DNA from: Glutamicibacter creatinolyticus
GTDB taxonomy: Bacteria > Actinomycetota > Actinomycetes > Actinomycetales > Micrococcaceae
Direction: 5' to 3'
Assembly (NCBI RefSeq): GCF_006094275.1
Contig: NZ_CP034412.1
Location: 744,001-808,000 of the forward strand
DNA length: 64,000 nucleotides
Made by a program: the position numbers and the translations under genes
Part shown: positions 16,952-29,149 of the stretch, one piece after another
How the letters are laid out: each line of letters starts with the position of its first letter
Numbering within the stretch: the stretch's first letter is position 1
Notes under the pieces: generated by a model
Told to the model about the DNA's origin: nothing
Database searches by the model: none
What the model saw: the letters and a program-made list of their open reading frames with translations, nothing else

Positions 16952-17818
16952 ATGATGCCTTCCTCCCGCGCGCCACGCGCCGCCCTGGACGCGGCGCGCC
17001 TGTCCCAGATTGCCCGCGACCTGGGCCTTGACCCGGTGCGGCTGGTGCCTTCCACCGGCTCGACCAACGCGGACCTGGTGCAGGCCGCGGCCGAGGACAG
17101 CGCCGGGCACCTGGCGGTGCTGAGCACCGAACACCAGCAGGCGGGCAAGGGGCGCCTGGGCCGCGGCTGGGTGGTGCCGGCCGGCGCGGCACTGACCGTG
17201 AGCATCCTGGTGCGCCCGGTGCCGGCGCTGCCGGTGGAGGCCCTGTCCTGGTACACGATGCTGGCCGCGGCCGCCTGGTGCCAGGCCATCGCCGAACGCA
17301 CCGGGCTGGCCGCCGGCATTAAATGGCCCAACGACGTGCTGGTCGATTCCCGCAAGGTCTGCGGGATCCTCGCCCAGCTGGCCACCACACCGACCGGACC
17401 GGCCGTGGTGGTGGGCACCGGGATGAACGTGGACCAGGACGCCGCCGAGCTGCCGGTGCCCACCGCCACCTCCCTGCGCCTGGCCAGCGGGGAACGACTG
17501 GACCGCACCGAGCTGCTGGGCGCGTACCTGCGCCGCTTCGTGAACCTGGATGCGGCCTTCCGGGCGGTGGGCGGCAACGCGGGCGCACCGCTGGCCAACC
17601 AGGGCGGACGCAGCCTGTGCGAACTGGTCGCCGAGTCGCTGGCCACGCTGGGCCAGGACGTGCGCATCGACTACCCGGATGGAACCAGTCTGCAGGCCCG
17701 GGCGTTGAACCTGGCAGCGGACGGGGCGCTGCTTGTGCGCGATGAGCACGGCACCGAGCACCGGGTGCTGGCCGGGGACGTGCACCATGTGCGGCGCAGC
17801 GACGGGCAGTACGCCTAG
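16952..17818 (+). CDS. birA: Biotin--[acetyl-CoA-carboxylase] ligase, monofunctional
   Basis: 288 residues. The biotinyl-AMP loop GKGRLGRGW (65-73) matches the GRGRxxR signature, and GIKWPNDVLVDSRKVCGIL carries the substrate Lys. The C-terminal domain is present. There is no N-terminal winged-helix domain, so this is a class I ligase that only biotinylates carboxylases and cannot repress biotin genes. It starts with two ATG codons in a row; either may be used. It is near the acyl-CoA carboxylase genes, its likely substrates' family, and is followed by the PH/cyclase/phosphatase genes on the same strand. Confidence 0.92.
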   Translation: MMPSSRAPRAALDAARLSQIARDLGLDPVRLVPSTGSTNADLVQAAAEDSAGHLAVLSTEHQQAGKGRLGRGWVVPAGAALTVSILVRPVPALPVEALSWYTMLAAAAWCQAIAERTGLAAGIKWPNDVLVDSRKVCGILAQLATTPTGPAVVVGTGMNVDQDAAELPVPTATSLRLASGERLDRTELLGAYLRRFVNLDAAFRAVGGNAGAPLANQGGRSLCELVAESLATLGQDVRIDYPDGTSLQARALNLAADGALLVRDEHGTEHRVLAGDVHHVRRSDGQYA

Positions 17819-17861
17819 GCGGTGCGCCGGCTCCGGAGCCAAACCGGTGGGGGCGCGGGAC

Positions 17862-17867
17862 TAGTAT
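17862..17867 (+). promoter_or_regulatory. Candidate -10 box for the PH-cyclase-PP2C genes
   Basis: TAGTAT about 90 bases upstream of the PH-domain gene, in the short gap after birA. No clear -35; the resulting leader contains a small GC hairpin (CCCCG/CGGGG). Confidence 0.35.
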
Positions 17868-17955
17868 GGAATACGGGACCCCCGGTTTTTCGGGGAACTG
17901 CAACCGCTGAAGGCAGGCAGCACAAGGCAAGCGAGGAGGTGCCGGCACGGCCATC

Positions 17956-18510
17956 ATGAAGCTACCGCTACACCAGAACGAGCGCGTGATCATCAAGACC
18001 CGTGTGCACTCCCGGGTGCTGCGCCAGCCGTTCATCACCCTGCTGATCCTCACCGGAAGTTTCGCCTTTATCCTCGGCTACCTCTCGCGCCAGCAGCTTC
18101 CCGGGTGGATTGCTCCCAACGCCGGGGTGCTTTCCTGGCTGTTCGTGCTGCTGTGGTTCCTGCTGGTGGGCATCTGGTGCGTCGCCCCGTGGATCGGCTG
18201 GCTGCGCTCGCGGATCGTGCTGACCACCGAGCGGATCTTGTTCCGCACCCCGCGCAGCGGCGGCCAGCTGCAGTCGGTGGGGCTGTACACGGTGCGCGAC
18301 CTGCTGGCCCACACCCGCAAGAAGAAGAACCCGGCACAGCGGCCGGGCACGTTGGACGTGGTGCTGAACCACGGCTATGTCAGGATTCCCCATGTTCCGG
18401 CGGTGACCTCCTTCCGCCGGCTGGCCATCGAGGCGCTGCAGAACATGGGTGGGAACAACCAAGTGGCCGGACCCTTTGGGACCGCGGCCGGTGAGGGGAA
18501 TGATCGATGA
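17956..18510 (+). CDS. PH-like (DUF304/bPH2) domain membrane protein
   Basis: 184 residues with two membrane helices (~28-46 and ~57-80) followed by a bacterial PH-like domain (RSRIVLTTERILFRT, YTVRDLLAH, then a beta-strand-rich region ending in VTSFRRLAIEALQNM). Similar proteins in mycobacteria and Arthrobacter sit in the membrane; their role is unknown. GAGGAGG lies 18 bases before the ATG, farther than normal. The stop overlaps the cyclase start (ATGA), so the two proteins are translationally coupled. Confidence 0.82.
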   Translation: MKLPLHQNERVIIKTRVHSRVLRQPFITLLILTGSFAFILGYLSRQQLPGWIAPNAGVLSWLFVLLWFLLVGIWCVAPWIGWLRSRIVLTTERILFRTPRSGGQLQSVGLYTVRDLLAHTRKKKNPAQRPGTLDVVLNHGYVRIPHVPAVTSFRRLAIEALQNMGGNNQVAGPFGTAAGEGNDR

Positions 18511-19718
18511 GCTCCGAGCACACTAGCCCTTCCCGCAGCGAAACCCCGCAGGCGGCCAGCGACGCCGCCCTGGAGGCGCGCACCCAGGCGCTGCCCAAGA
18601 TCCGCCTGGAGGCCGACCCGATCCAGGAGCTGGCCCAGGCCATGGAGAACCCGCTGCAGGTCCCGGCCCAGGCCCCGGCCGGCATCAAGGAAACCGTTGC
18701 CGCCCTGGAGCAGCGCCTGCTGGGCGGCAAGCGTGAGTTCAAGCGCCGCGAGGTGGCCGCCGAGGCCGGGATCTCCCTGCTCTCGGCCCGCAAGCTGTGG
18801 CGGGCCATGGGCTTCCCGGAGCTGGGGGACGACGAGGTGTTCTTCACCCAGCGCGACGAGGAGGCGCTGAAGTCGATGGTCGGGCTGGTGCGCGAGGGCA
18901 AGCTCACCGAGGAAACCGCGATCTCGCTGATGCGCTCGGTGGGGCAGATGACCGACCGGATGGTGGTCTGGCAGGTCGAGGCGCTGATCGAGGACATGGT
19001 CACGAACCAGTCGATGAGCGACCGGCAGGCCCGGCGCGAACTGGTCAACATCCTGCCCCAGCTGATCGGCCCGATCGAGGACCTGCTGCTATATTCGTGG
19101 CGGCGCCAGATGAACGCGGCCATCCACCGGCTCTCGGTGCGTGCCGAGGCCGGGGTGGCGGCCTACAACCAGCACAGCGGGGAGGACGACGACGACACCC
19201 CGCTGCCGCTGGCCCGCGCCGTCGGCTTCGCCGACCTGGTCTCCTACACCTCGCTCTCGCGCCGCATGAACGAACGCACCCTGGCCCAGCTGGTGCAGCG
19301 CTTTGAGGCCAAGAGCGCCGAGATCATCTCGGTGGGCGGCGGCCGGCTGGTGAAGACCATCGGCGACGAAGTGCTCTTCGTGGCCGAAACCCCGCAGGCC
19401 GGGGCCCGCATCTCCCTGGCCCTGGCCAAGGAGTTCGAGGCCGACGAGCTGCTGCCCAAGACCCGGGTCGCGGTGGTATGGGGACGGCTGCTCTCCCGGC
19501 TGGGGGACATCTACGGGCCGACCGTGAACCTGGCCGCCCGGCTGACCTCCCTGGCCGAACCGGGCACGGTGCTCACCGACGCGATCACCGCCAATACGCT
19601 GCGCAACGACGAACGCTTCGTGCTCACCGCCCAGGAGATCACCTCGGTGCGCGGGTTCGGGGACATCCAGCCCTACCTGCTCTCCGCCGGTGAGGGTGGA
19701 CGGCTGGTGATCGACTGA
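18507..19718 (+). CDS. Class III adenylate cyclase with an Rv1264-like regulatory domain
   Basis: 403 residues. The N-terminal ~200 residues are helical, with a MerR-like helix-turn-helix stretch (FKRREVAAEAGISLLSARK) and REGKLTEETAISLMRSVG, resembling the autoinhibitory pH-sensing domain of the mycobacterial cyclase Rv1264. The C-terminal catalytic domain has both metal-binding Asp residues (Asp243 in GFADLVSY; Asp287 in KTIGDE), the adenine-specifying Lys283, and Asn341 and Arg345 in VNLAARL, so it should be an active homodimeric enzyme making cAMP. It is coupled to the PH protein (4-base overlap) and to the PP2C phosphatase (TGATG overlap). Confidence 0.9.
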   Translation: MSSEHTSPSRSETPQAASDAALEARTQALPKIRLEADPIQELAQAMENPLQVPAQAPAGIKETVAALEQRLLGGKREFKRREVAAEAGISLLSARKLWRAMGFPELGDDEVFFTQRDEEALKSMVGLVREGKLTEETAISLMRSVGQMTDRMVVWQVEALIEDMVTNQSMSDRQARRELVNILPQLIGPIEDLLLYSWRRQMNAAIHRLSVRAEAGVAAYNQHSGEDDDDTPLPLARAVGFADLVSYTSLSRRMNERTLAQLVQRFEAKSAEIISVGGGRLVKTIGDEVLFVAETPQAGARISLALAKEFEADELLPKTRVAVVWGRLLSRLGDIYGPTVNLAARLTSLAEPGTVLTDAITANTLRNDERFVLTAQEITSVRGFGDIQPYLLSAGEGGRLVID

Positions 19719-20764
19719 TGAGCCAGGCCAAATCGGTGGCGGGCTTCGGCCTGGTCGCCGCCGGACGCACCCACGTGGGGATGCGGCGCACCGAGAACCA
19801 GGACGCCATCCTGATCACCCCGACCGTGTTCGCGGTGGCCGACGGCATGGGCGGGCACGAGGCCGGGGAGCTGGCCAGCGAACTGGCCACCGAAACCCTG
19901 GAGGAGCTGACCTTCTACACCGACCGCACCCCGGAGCACCCGCTGCCCACGGTGCTGGATGTGATCCGCCAGGTGCAGCTGGCCGATGACCGGATCCGCG
20001 ACGCGCTGGACGCCCGCGGGGGCACCACCCTGTGCGCGCTGCTGCAGGTGCGCGGCAGCGACACCGCCCGGGATTCGGTGACCGCCCCGATCTCGGTGCC
20101 GCCGTGGACCGCCAGCTTCAACCGCGAGCAGGCCCGCACCGACGTGATGGAGCGCATCACCCCCGAAATGCTGGCCGAGCACCGCCGCCGCCAGGATGAG
20201 CTGAACACCGCAGTGGACAAGCCGCAGCCGGACCTGCTGCTGGTCAACGTGGGCGACTCGCGCGGCTACCGGCTGCGCGGCGGGGTGCTGCAGCAGTTGA
20301 CCCGGGACCACTCGGCGGTGCAGGAAATGGTTGACGCCGGGCAGATCACCGAGCTGGAGGCCCGCAACCACCCGCACCGCAACCTGATCACCCGTGCCCT
20401 GGGCGCCGGGGCGGACAGCCAGCCGGACACCATGGTGCTCAAGGCGCATGCCGGGGACCGCTATCTGCTGTGCTCCGACGGGTTGAGCGGGGAGCTGACC
20501 GCCGAGCACCTGCAGGCGCTGCTGCTGTCCTACCAGGACCCGGAAACCGCGGTGGTCGCCCTGCTGCAGGCGGCCCTGGAGGCCGGGGGACGGGATAACA
20601 TCGCCGTCATCGTCATTGACGTGCTGCCCGCCCCGGACCCGGCCGAGCTGGCCGAAGCCGCGGCGGACCGGGCGCAGCCGGCCCCGCAGGCCACCGATCC
20701 GGTACAGCCGGTCCCGGCGTCCAGCGAATCGGTGGCGCGGCCCGAAGGGCAGGACGCGGGCTAA
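19718..20764 (+). CDS. PP2C-family protein serine/threonine phosphatase
   Basis: 348 residues. Metal-binding motifs of PP2C are in order: RRTENQDA, VADGMGGHEAGELAS, LVNVGDSRGYRLRGG, LLCSDGLSGEL and GRDNIAVIVID. An insertion of about 55 residues between the second and third motifs (around DSVTAPISVPPWTAS) is longer than in PstP-type phosphatases. Its tail is Pro/Ala-rich. It shares a TGATG junction with the cyclase gene, so cAMP production and dephosphorylation are likely co-regulated. No Ser/Thr kinase gene is in the window. Confidence 0.9.
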   Translation: MSQAKSVAGFGLVAAGRTHVGMRRTENQDAILITPTVFAVADGMGGHEAGELASELATETLEELTFYTDRTPEHPLPTVLDVIRQVQLADDRIRDALDARGGTTLCALLQVRGSDTARDSVTAPISVPPWTASFNREQARTDVMERITPEMLAEHRRRQDELNTAVDKPQPDLLLVNVGDSRGYRLRGGVLQQLTRDHSAVQEMVDAGQITELEARNHPHRNLITRALGAGADSQPDTMVLKAHAGDRYLLCSDGLSGELTAEHLQALLLSYQDPETAVVALLQAALEAGGRDNIAVIVIDVLPAPDPAELAEAAADRAQPAPQATDPVQPVPASSESVARPEGQDAG

Positions 20765-20788
20765 ACCCGGCGGCCGCGTTCCACCGGC

Positions 20789-21178
20789 TCAGGCCAGTTG
20801 GCTGCGCCCCTCCGGTGTGGGGGCGGCACCCTGCAGCAGCGCGATGGCCCGGGCGTAGTGCACGGCGTGTTCCGGGTCGGTGCTCTGCTGCAGCCGCTCC
20901 AGTAGGCGCAGGGCCGCCTTGCGCCGCTGGTAGGCCACTTCCGAATCCAGTTCCCGCATCAGGTGGCTGCGCTGCTGTTCGCTCAGATCGCTCCACTCCC
21001 GCTGCCCGACCGGGCGCCCGGGGTCCGGTCCCGGCCCGGACCGCGCAGGGGACCGGGCGGTGCCGGGCCCCTCTGCGGCGTCCTTGCCGGGCGGCAGGCC
21101 ACCGGCCGGGTCGGCTTCGTGCTGCCAACCCCCGCTCCGGCGCTCGTCGTGCCCTTCACCCTCGCGTCGTGACCCCAT
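20789..21178 (-). CDS. Hypothetical Arg/Gln/Glu-rich helical protein
   Basis: 129 residues from the ATG at 21178 (one more in-frame start at 21190). The first half is Gly/Pro/Arg-rich and disordered, the second is a confident amphipathic region (LSEQQRSHLMRELDSEVAYQ onward), ending in PEGRSQLA. It runs opposite the PP2C and ligA genes, in the ~650-base gap between them. The ordered C-terminal half looks real; no family recognised. Confidence 0.5.
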   Translation of the reverse strand: MGSRREGEGHDERRSGGWQHEADPAGGLPPGKDAAEGPGTARSPARSGPGPDPGRPVGQREWSDLSEQQRSHLMRELDSEVAYQRRKAALRLLERLQQSTDPEHAVHYARAIALLQGAAPTPEGRSQLA

Positions 21179-21395
21179 GACACACCCCACTGCAGATCAG
21201 GCGCCGGGGCCGTGCCGGCAACGGTCATGCCCCGTCTTTGACTTGGTGGCTCCACGATACCCCGCACCACCGATCAGCAACAGGACCACCGATTCCGGCG
21301 CCCTGCTGGGGCTGGTCCCCGCGCCGCAACCGGTGTCCCCGGGATCCGGCGCCGGGGGCAAAACTCCGGGCGCGCGCAGAGCACAGGTGATCTGA

Positions 21396-24517
<3,122 letters not shown>

Positions 24518-24542
24518 GAGCCGCGGCGCAGCGCCACGGCAA

Positions 24543-24587
24543 ACGGCGTCCCTTCGCGCAGGCAAGACCCGCGGGCAGGGACGCCGT
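24543..24587. terminator. Hairpin between convergent IMPase and nagB genes
   Basis: Perfect 11-bp stem (24543-24553 with 24577-24587) with a 23-base loop, ending in TCTTG; a plausible bidirectional terminator. Confidence 0.6.
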
Positions 24588-24616
24588 CTTGCATCGGGCG
24601 TGGAACCGGCCGAAGG

Positions 24617-25405
24617 CTAGATCACCAGCGCCTTGGCCGAGTCCTCATAGTATTCGCGGTGCTTCAGGTCGTTGGCCGCCTCCTCGTCAATCACCAGGAT
24701 CGCGTCCTCGTGCAGCTGCAGCACCGAGGCCGGGCAGGACGCGGCCAGCGGGCCCTCGATCGCGGCGGCAATGGCGCCGGCCTTGACCCGTCCAGTGGCC
24801 ACCAGGACCAGGCGGCGGGCCTCCAGCACGGTGCCCAGCCCCTGGGTGACGCTGTGGGTGGGGACCTCATCGAGCGACCCGAAGAAGCGGGCGTTGTCCG
24901 AGCGGGTGCGGGCGGTCAGCCGGGTGACGTGGGTGCGGCTGCGCAGGGCGGTGCCCGGCTCGTTGAACCCGATGTGCCCGTTGGAGCCAATGCCCAGGAT
25001 CTGCACATCCACCCCGCCGGCGGCGGCGATGGCCGCGTCGTAGGCGGTGGCCGCTTCCTCCAGCACATCCAGGGACTCGGCATCGCCCAGCGGCACGTTC
25101 AGGTTCTGCTCCGGCAGGCCCATCACCTGGCAGACCTCGCGGATCAGGGTCTGGCGGTAGGACTGCACGTGGTCGGAGGACAGACCCACGTACTCATCCA
25201 GGGCGAAGCCGGTGGCCTGGGACAGGTCCAGTTCGCCCTTGGCGACGTAGTCGGCCAGTTCGCTGTACAGGCCCAGCGGAGAGGAACCGGTGGCCAGCCC
25301 GAGGACCGGTGCCCGGTCGCTGGCATAGCGCTGGAAACCCTCAAGGACGGCGGTGGCGGCGAGGCGTGCAACCTCGTCAGGGGAGGAACCGATGAGTACC
25401 TTCAA
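24617..25405 (-). CDS. nagB: Glucosamine-6-phosphate deaminase
   Basis: 262 residues from a TTG start at 25405, chosen because AAAGGAAGA precedes it by ~6 bases and the protein then begins KVLIGSSPDEVAR, exactly like NagB; the 36-codon ATG extension is spurious. Catalytic residues are in place: Asp70-Glu71 in ALDEYVGL, and SNGHIGFNEPG with His144 and Glu149 (Asn142 replaces the Asp of the enterobacterial enzyme, as usual in Gram-positives). It converts glucosamine-6-P to fructose-6-P and ammonia. It stands alone, ~22 kb from the nagA-family gene. Confidence 0.95.
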   Translation of the reverse strand: MKVLIGSSPDEVARLAATAVLEGFQRYASDRAPVLGLATGSSPLGLYSELADYVAKGELDLSQATGFALDEYVGLSSDHVQSYRQTLIREVCQVMGLPEQNLNVPLGDAESLDVLEEAATAYDAAIAAAGGVDVQILGIGSNGHIGFNEPGTALRSRTHVTRLTARTRSDNARFFGSLDEVPTHSVTQGLGTVLEARRLVLVATGRVKAGAIAAAIEGPLAASCPASVLQLHEDAILVIDEEAANDLKHREYYEDSAKALVI

Positions 25406-26085
25406 TGCGTTCTTCCTTTGAAACTTGGTGACGAAAGTGTCATATCCGACGAATGATTGTGCGTCCAAGGTTCCCGAGACGACGGTGTCCCCAGCACCCT
25501 GCGTGCCTGGCACGCACTGAACCCATTACCAATAATGTTACGGGTTTTTCGGTGGTGGCGACGTCGCGTTTTCTGCCGCCAGACCCTTGTCCTGCCCGTG
25601 GGCGCACCCCATGGGGTGTGCGGGTTGCACCGTTCTTTTCCGTCCGCGCTCGGTGGTTCGGCCCATGCCGGGAGGTGCGGCTCTGTCCAAGTTTTTCCTT
25701 GCCAGAGCCCGGTTCGTCCCGAGGTTTCGCCCCGGCCGGACGCCGCGGGGGAGCCCGGCTGCCGCCGGGGGCCGGGGCCGGGGCCGGGCGGTGTGCCGGT
25801 GGCCGTGGAACGCCGAACTTATTACCGGCGCAGCGCACTTTACGTCTGCGCACCGGTACCGGCCTGCCAGGTATCGGGGTGCCATGGCGCTGCGGGCCCG
25901 CGGTGCGGCAGGGCGGCGCCCAGCGCTTCTGAGAAGAAGAGCTTCATAGCGTGTTCCACACTCTGGATCACGCCAACATCCCTGCGCATCACAGAGGTCG
26001 ACGCGCTACACCGGGGGGTGAAGTTGGCAACAAAGCGGGCTTGACTGGTCACCGGCAGTGCCGCGGGGCTGTCACACTGGGAAGG
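25406..26085. other. 680-base intergenic region between nagB and the GNAT gene
   Basis: No convincing gene is visible; the open frames here are Arg/Gly/Pro-rich and lack ribosome-binding sites. Near nagB there are two palindromes that could be operators: TGCGTGC-CTG-GCACGCA at 25500-25516, and an imperfect inverted repeat with AACCC/GGGTT and ATTA/TAAT arms at 25520-25546 in an AT-rich patch. The central 25560-25930 part is GC-rich and featureless to my eye. Confidence 0.5.
25500..25546 (-). promoter_or_regulatory. Candidate operators upstream of nagB
   Basis: A perfect 7-bp-arm palindrome (25500-25516) and a second imperfect one (25520-25546) lie ~95-140 bases upstream of the nagB start. 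The spacing and AT-rich second site fit regulator binding, for instance by a GntR/NagR-like or ROK protein encoded elsewhere; unproven. Confidence 0.3.
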
Positions 26086-26610
26086 ATGACTTGCCAAACT
26101 CTTCCCGCCGCCACCGAACTGGAGATCACCGAGGCCACCGCCGAGGACTACCAGCGCATCGGTGATATCACCGTTGACGCGTACCTGGACGCCGGGCACT
26201 TCGATGACCCGAACCACGAGTACCTGCAGTTCGTGCGCCAGGTCGCCAAGCGCCACGAGCACTGCACCATCCTGGTCGCCAAGCGCGACGGGCACGTCAT
26301 CGCCAGCATGTCGCTGATGCAGCACGGCAACGAATACGCCGACATCGCCCTGCCGGGGGAGCTGGAGATCCGCATGCTCAGCGTGGACCCCACCGTGCAG
26401 CGCAGCGGCGCCGGCAAGGCGATGGTCGCTGCGGCCCTGGCCCACGCCCGCAGCCTGGACGGGGTGCACACCGTCTCGCTGACCACCGGCGGTCACTGGG
26501 TCGCCGCGCGCGGGCTCTACGAGAAGCTGGGCTTCACCCACCGCGAGGAACGCGACTGGTTCGTCCCGGACACCGACATTCGCCTGGTGGTCTACACCTA
26601 CGGGCTCTAG
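26086..26610 (+). CDS. GNAT-family N-acetyltransferase
   Basis: 174 residues from the ATG at 26086; a CACACT -10-like box sits exactly 7 bases upstream, suggesting a leaderless mRNA (GGAAGG there is too close to the ATG for normal use). The acetyl-CoA-binding core is LEIRMLSVDPTVQRSGAGKA (the R/Q-x-x-G-x-G/A motif), followed by GLYEKLGFTHREER. GNAT proteins acetylate amino groups of small molecules or proteins. Substrate unknown. Confidence 0.88.
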   Translation: MTCQTLPAATELEITEATAEDYQRIGDITVDAYLDAGHFDDPNHEYLQFVRQVAKRHEHCTILVAKRDGHVIASMSLMQHGNEYADIALPGELEIRMLSVDPTVQRSGAGKAMVAAALAHARSLDGVHTVSLTTGGHWVAARGLYEKLGFTHREERDWFVPDTDIRLVVYTYGL

Positions 26611-26660
26611 GCCGCGTCCGCGGCATTGCCCCCACCGGTGTTTCTTGGAACACTGTGGCC

Positions 26661-27215
26661 ATGGGAATCATTTACGCCACCACCATGGATCCGACCAAGA
26701 CCGAGCTGCTGACCTCCTGGCTGCCGCAGCAGGACTTCTTTAGCGGGACCGCGCGCCCGCAGCTGGACACCGTGGGCGGGTTCCGCCTAGAGGACCCCGC
26801 CGGGCAGGTCGGCATGGAATTCATCATCGCCCTGGACCGGCAGGACGGAACCGTCTACCACCTGCCGCTGAGCTACCGCGGCGAACCGCTGGAGGGCGGG
26901 CAGGACCACCTGCTGGGCACCAGCCAGCACGGGGTGCTGGGCCTGCGCTACGTCTACGACGCCGAGCACGACCCCACCTGGCAGCAGTGCGTGCGTGACC
27001 TGTTCGCCGGGCTGAGCGTGCCGCAGCACCAGAACAACTCGGACACCGACGAGCCGCGGGTCACCGTGGAGGGCGGGATGGACACCACCGGTTCCGGCGC
27101 CATCGGCATTGAACGCCGCCCGCGGCCCGGGGCCGGCACCGGACACTACCTCAGCGCCGAATGGGTGGATGGCGCCGGGGCCACACAGCGTGGTGCGGTA
27201 TTGCGCATGGCGTAA
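26661..27215 (+). CDS. Maltokinase N-terminal cap-like domain protein
   Basis: 184 residues. The opening MGIIYATTMDPTKTELLTSWLP and FRLEDPAGQVGMEF match the cap domain normally fused to the kinase part of actinobacterial maltokinase (Pep2), here occurring alone as in the CG0192-type proteins. The kinase domain is absent. GTG at 26655 is an alternative start; the ATG is preferred because AACACT lies 6 bases upstream. Probable co-transcription with the GNAT gene is not supported by spacing or signals. Function unknown. Confidence 0.75.
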   Translation: MGIIYATTMDPTKTELLTSWLPQQDFFSGTARPQLDTVGGFRLEDPAGQVGMEFIIALDRQDGTVYHLPLSYRGEPLEGGQDHLLGTSQHGVLGLRYVYDAEHDPTWQQCVRDLFAGLSVPQHQNNSDTDEPRVTVEGGMDTTGSGAIGIERRPRPGAGTGHYLSAEWVDGAGATQRGAVLRMA

Positions 27216-27257
27216 TGCGGCGCACCACATCTGGGCTTTGCCCTGCGGCCCAGGGGC

Positions 27258-27263
27258 TAGAAT
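27258..27263 (+). promoter_or_regulatory. Candidate -10 box for gatCAB
   Basis: TAGAAT about 37 bases upstream of gatC; the leader carries AGGGAGATAT in front of the ATG. Confidence 0.4.
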
Positions 27264-27300
27264 TGGAGGAGAAATCCAACCGCCCACCCTAGGGAGATAT

Positions 27301-27597
27301 ATGTCTGCCATCAGCCGTGAGGACGTTGTGCACCTGGCACGCCTGGCTCACATCGAGATGAGCGACGCAGAGCTGGACAAGATGACCGGTGAACTCGGCG
27401 TGATCGTCGATGCCATCGCCTCTGTCAGCGAAGTCGCATCCTCCGACATCCCGGCCACCAGCCACCCGATCCCGCTGACCAACGTCATGCGCGAGGACGT
27501 GGTGGGCCAGACCCTGTCGATCGACGAGGTTCTGGCCAACGCACCGGACTCCGATCAGGACCGCTTCAAGGTCCCGGCAATCCTGGATGGTGAATAA
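27301..27597 (+). CDS. gatC: Asp-tRNA(Asn)/Glu-tRNA(Gln) amidotransferase subunit C
   Basis: 98 residues, ATG at 27301 with AGGGAGA upstream. The small subunit begins [22 protein letters not shown] and contains the [10 protein letters not shown] stretch that wraps around GatA and GatB. It stabilises the complex that converts misacylated Glu-tRNA(Gln) and Asp-tRNA(Asn). First gene of a gatC-gatA-gatB operon. Confidence 0.96.
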   Translation: MSAISREDVVHLARLAHIEMSDAELDKMTGELGVIVDAIASVSEVASSDIPATSHPIPLTNVMREDVVGQTLSIDEVLANAPDSDQDRFKVPAILDGE

Positions 27598-27601
27598 GGA
27601 C

Positions 27602-29140
27602 ATGAAGCAGATCATCAAGCTCTCCGCCACCGAACTGGCCGCCAAGCTGCGCGCCGGGGAAGTCACCTCCGTCCAGGCGGTCCAGGCCCACCTGGAGCGC
27701 ATTGCCGAGGTTGACCCCACCCTGAACGCGTTCCTGCACGTGAACGCGGAAGAGGCGCTGGCCGTGGCCGCCGAGGTCGATGCAATCCGCGCCGCCGGCG
27801 GGGCCGAGGCCGAGGCGCTGCACCCGCTGGCCGGCGTGCCGATCGCCATCAAGGACCTGATCGTCACCAAGGGCCAGCCCACCACCGCCGCCTCGAAGAT
27901 GCTCGAAGGCTGGATGAGCCCGTACGACGCGACCGTGATCGAAAAGATCCGCGCCGCGAAGCTGCCGATGCTGGGCAAGACCAACCTGGACGAATTCGCG
28001 ATGGGCTCCTCCACCGAGCACTCCGCCTACGGGGTCACCCGCAACCCGTGGGACCTGAACCGCATCCCGGGCGGCTCCGGCGGCGGCTCGGCTGCGGCGG
28101 TCGCCTCCTTCGAGGCCCCGCTGGCGCTGGGCACCGACACCGGCGGTTCGATCCGCCAGCCCGGCGCGGTCACCGGCACCGTGGGGGTGAAGCCCACCTA
28201 CGGCGCGGTCTCCCGCTATGGGGCCATTGCCATGGCCTCCTCCCTGGACCAGATCGGCCCGGTCTCGCGCACCGTGCTTGACTCGGCTCACCTGCAGGAG
28301 CTGATCGGCGGGCACGACCCGAAGGACTCCACCTCCCTGCCCGACGCCCTGCAGGGCCTGGTGGCCGCCGCCGAATCCGGTGCCGCCGGAGACCTGTCCG
28401 GGCTGCGCATCGGGGTCATCAACGAACTGCAGGGCGAGGGCTACCAGGCCGGCGTGCAGGCCCGCTTCGAGGAATCGCTGCAGCTGCTGCGCGAGGCCGG
28501 GGCCCAGATCGTGGAGGTCTCCTGCCCGAACTTCAAGTACGCGCTGGGCGCCTACTACCTGATCATGCCCTCGGAGGTCTCCTCCAACCTGGCCAAGTTC
28601 GACGGCGTGCGCTACGGCAACCGGGTGTTGCCCGAGGACGGTGCGCTGACCATCGAACGCGTCATGGGCGCCACCCGCGCCGCCGGCTTCGGTGACGAGG
28701 TCAAGCGCCGCATCGTGCTGGGCACCTACGCGCTTTCGGCCGGCTACTACGACGCCTACTACGGTTCGGCGCAGAAGATCCGCACCCTGATCCAGCGCGA
28801 CTTCACCGCCGCGTTCGAGCAGGCCGACGTGCTGATCTCCCCGACCGCACCGACCGTCGCCTTCGAACTGGGCGCGAAGACCGATGACCCGCTGGCCATG
28901 TACCTGAACGACGTGGCCACCATCCCGGCGAACCTGGCCGGCGTGCCGGGCATCACCGTGCCCGGCGGGCTGAGCGAGGGGCTGCCGGTGGGCATCCAGT
29001 TCCTGGCCCCCGCGTTCGAGGACGCCCGCCTCTACCGTGCCGGCGCCGCGCTGGAGACCCTGCTGGAAAAGCAGTGGGGCCACTCGCTGATCTCGCAGGC
29101 ACCCGCCATTGACACCGACTCGATCGCCCAGAAGGCCTAG
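27602..29140 (+). CDS. gatA: Asp-tRNA(Asn)/Glu-tRNA(Gln) amidotransferase subunit A
   Basis: 512 residues from the ATG at 27602; an overlapping GTG at 27587 is possible, but the ATG gives the usual [14 protein letters not shown] opening. The amidase catalytic triad is visible: Lys84 in PIAIKDLI, cis-Ser159 in the actinobacterial GGSGGGS loop and the nucleophile Ser183 in [12 protein letters not shown]. GatA frees ammonia from glutamine and passes it to GatB. AAGGAC just before the ATG acts as a close ribosome-binding site; the gene starts 4 bases after gatC. Confidence 0.95.
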   Translation: MKQIIKLSATELAAKLRAGEVTSVQAVQAHLERIAEVDPTLNAFLHVNAEEALAVAAEVDAIRAAGGAEAEALHPLAGVPIAIKDLIVTKGQPTTAASKMLEGWMSPYDATVIEKIRAAKLPMLGKTNLDEFAMGSSTEHSAYGVTRNPWDLNRIPGGSGGGSAAAVASFEAPLALGTDTGGSIRQPGAVTGTVGVKPTYGAVSRYGAIAMASSLDQIGPVSRTVLDSAHLQELIGGHDPKDSTSLPDALQGLVAAAESGAAGDLSGLRIGVINELQGEGYQAGVQARFEESLQLLREAGAQIVEVSCPNFKYALGAYYLIMPSEVSSNLAKFDGVRYGNRVLPEDGALTIERVMGATRAAGFGDEVKRRIVLGTYALSAGYYDAYYGSAQKIRTLIQRDFTAAFEQADVLISPTAPTVAFELGAKTDDPLAMYLNDVATIPANLAGVPGITVPGGLSEGLPVGIQFLAPAFEDARLYRAGAALETLLEKQWGHSLISQAPAIDTDSIAQKA

Positions 29141-29149
29141 GGGGAGAGC

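Noticed and set aside
24617-25405. nagB as part of the aminosugar cluster at 47.5-56.9 kb
   Set aside because: It is ~22 kb away with its own upstream region; the cluster has its own SIS-type enzyme for that step.
25453-26044. Several open frames in the nagB-GNAT gap
   Set aside because: Arg/Pro/Gly-rich, no ribosome-binding sites or recognisable motifs; treated as intergenic.
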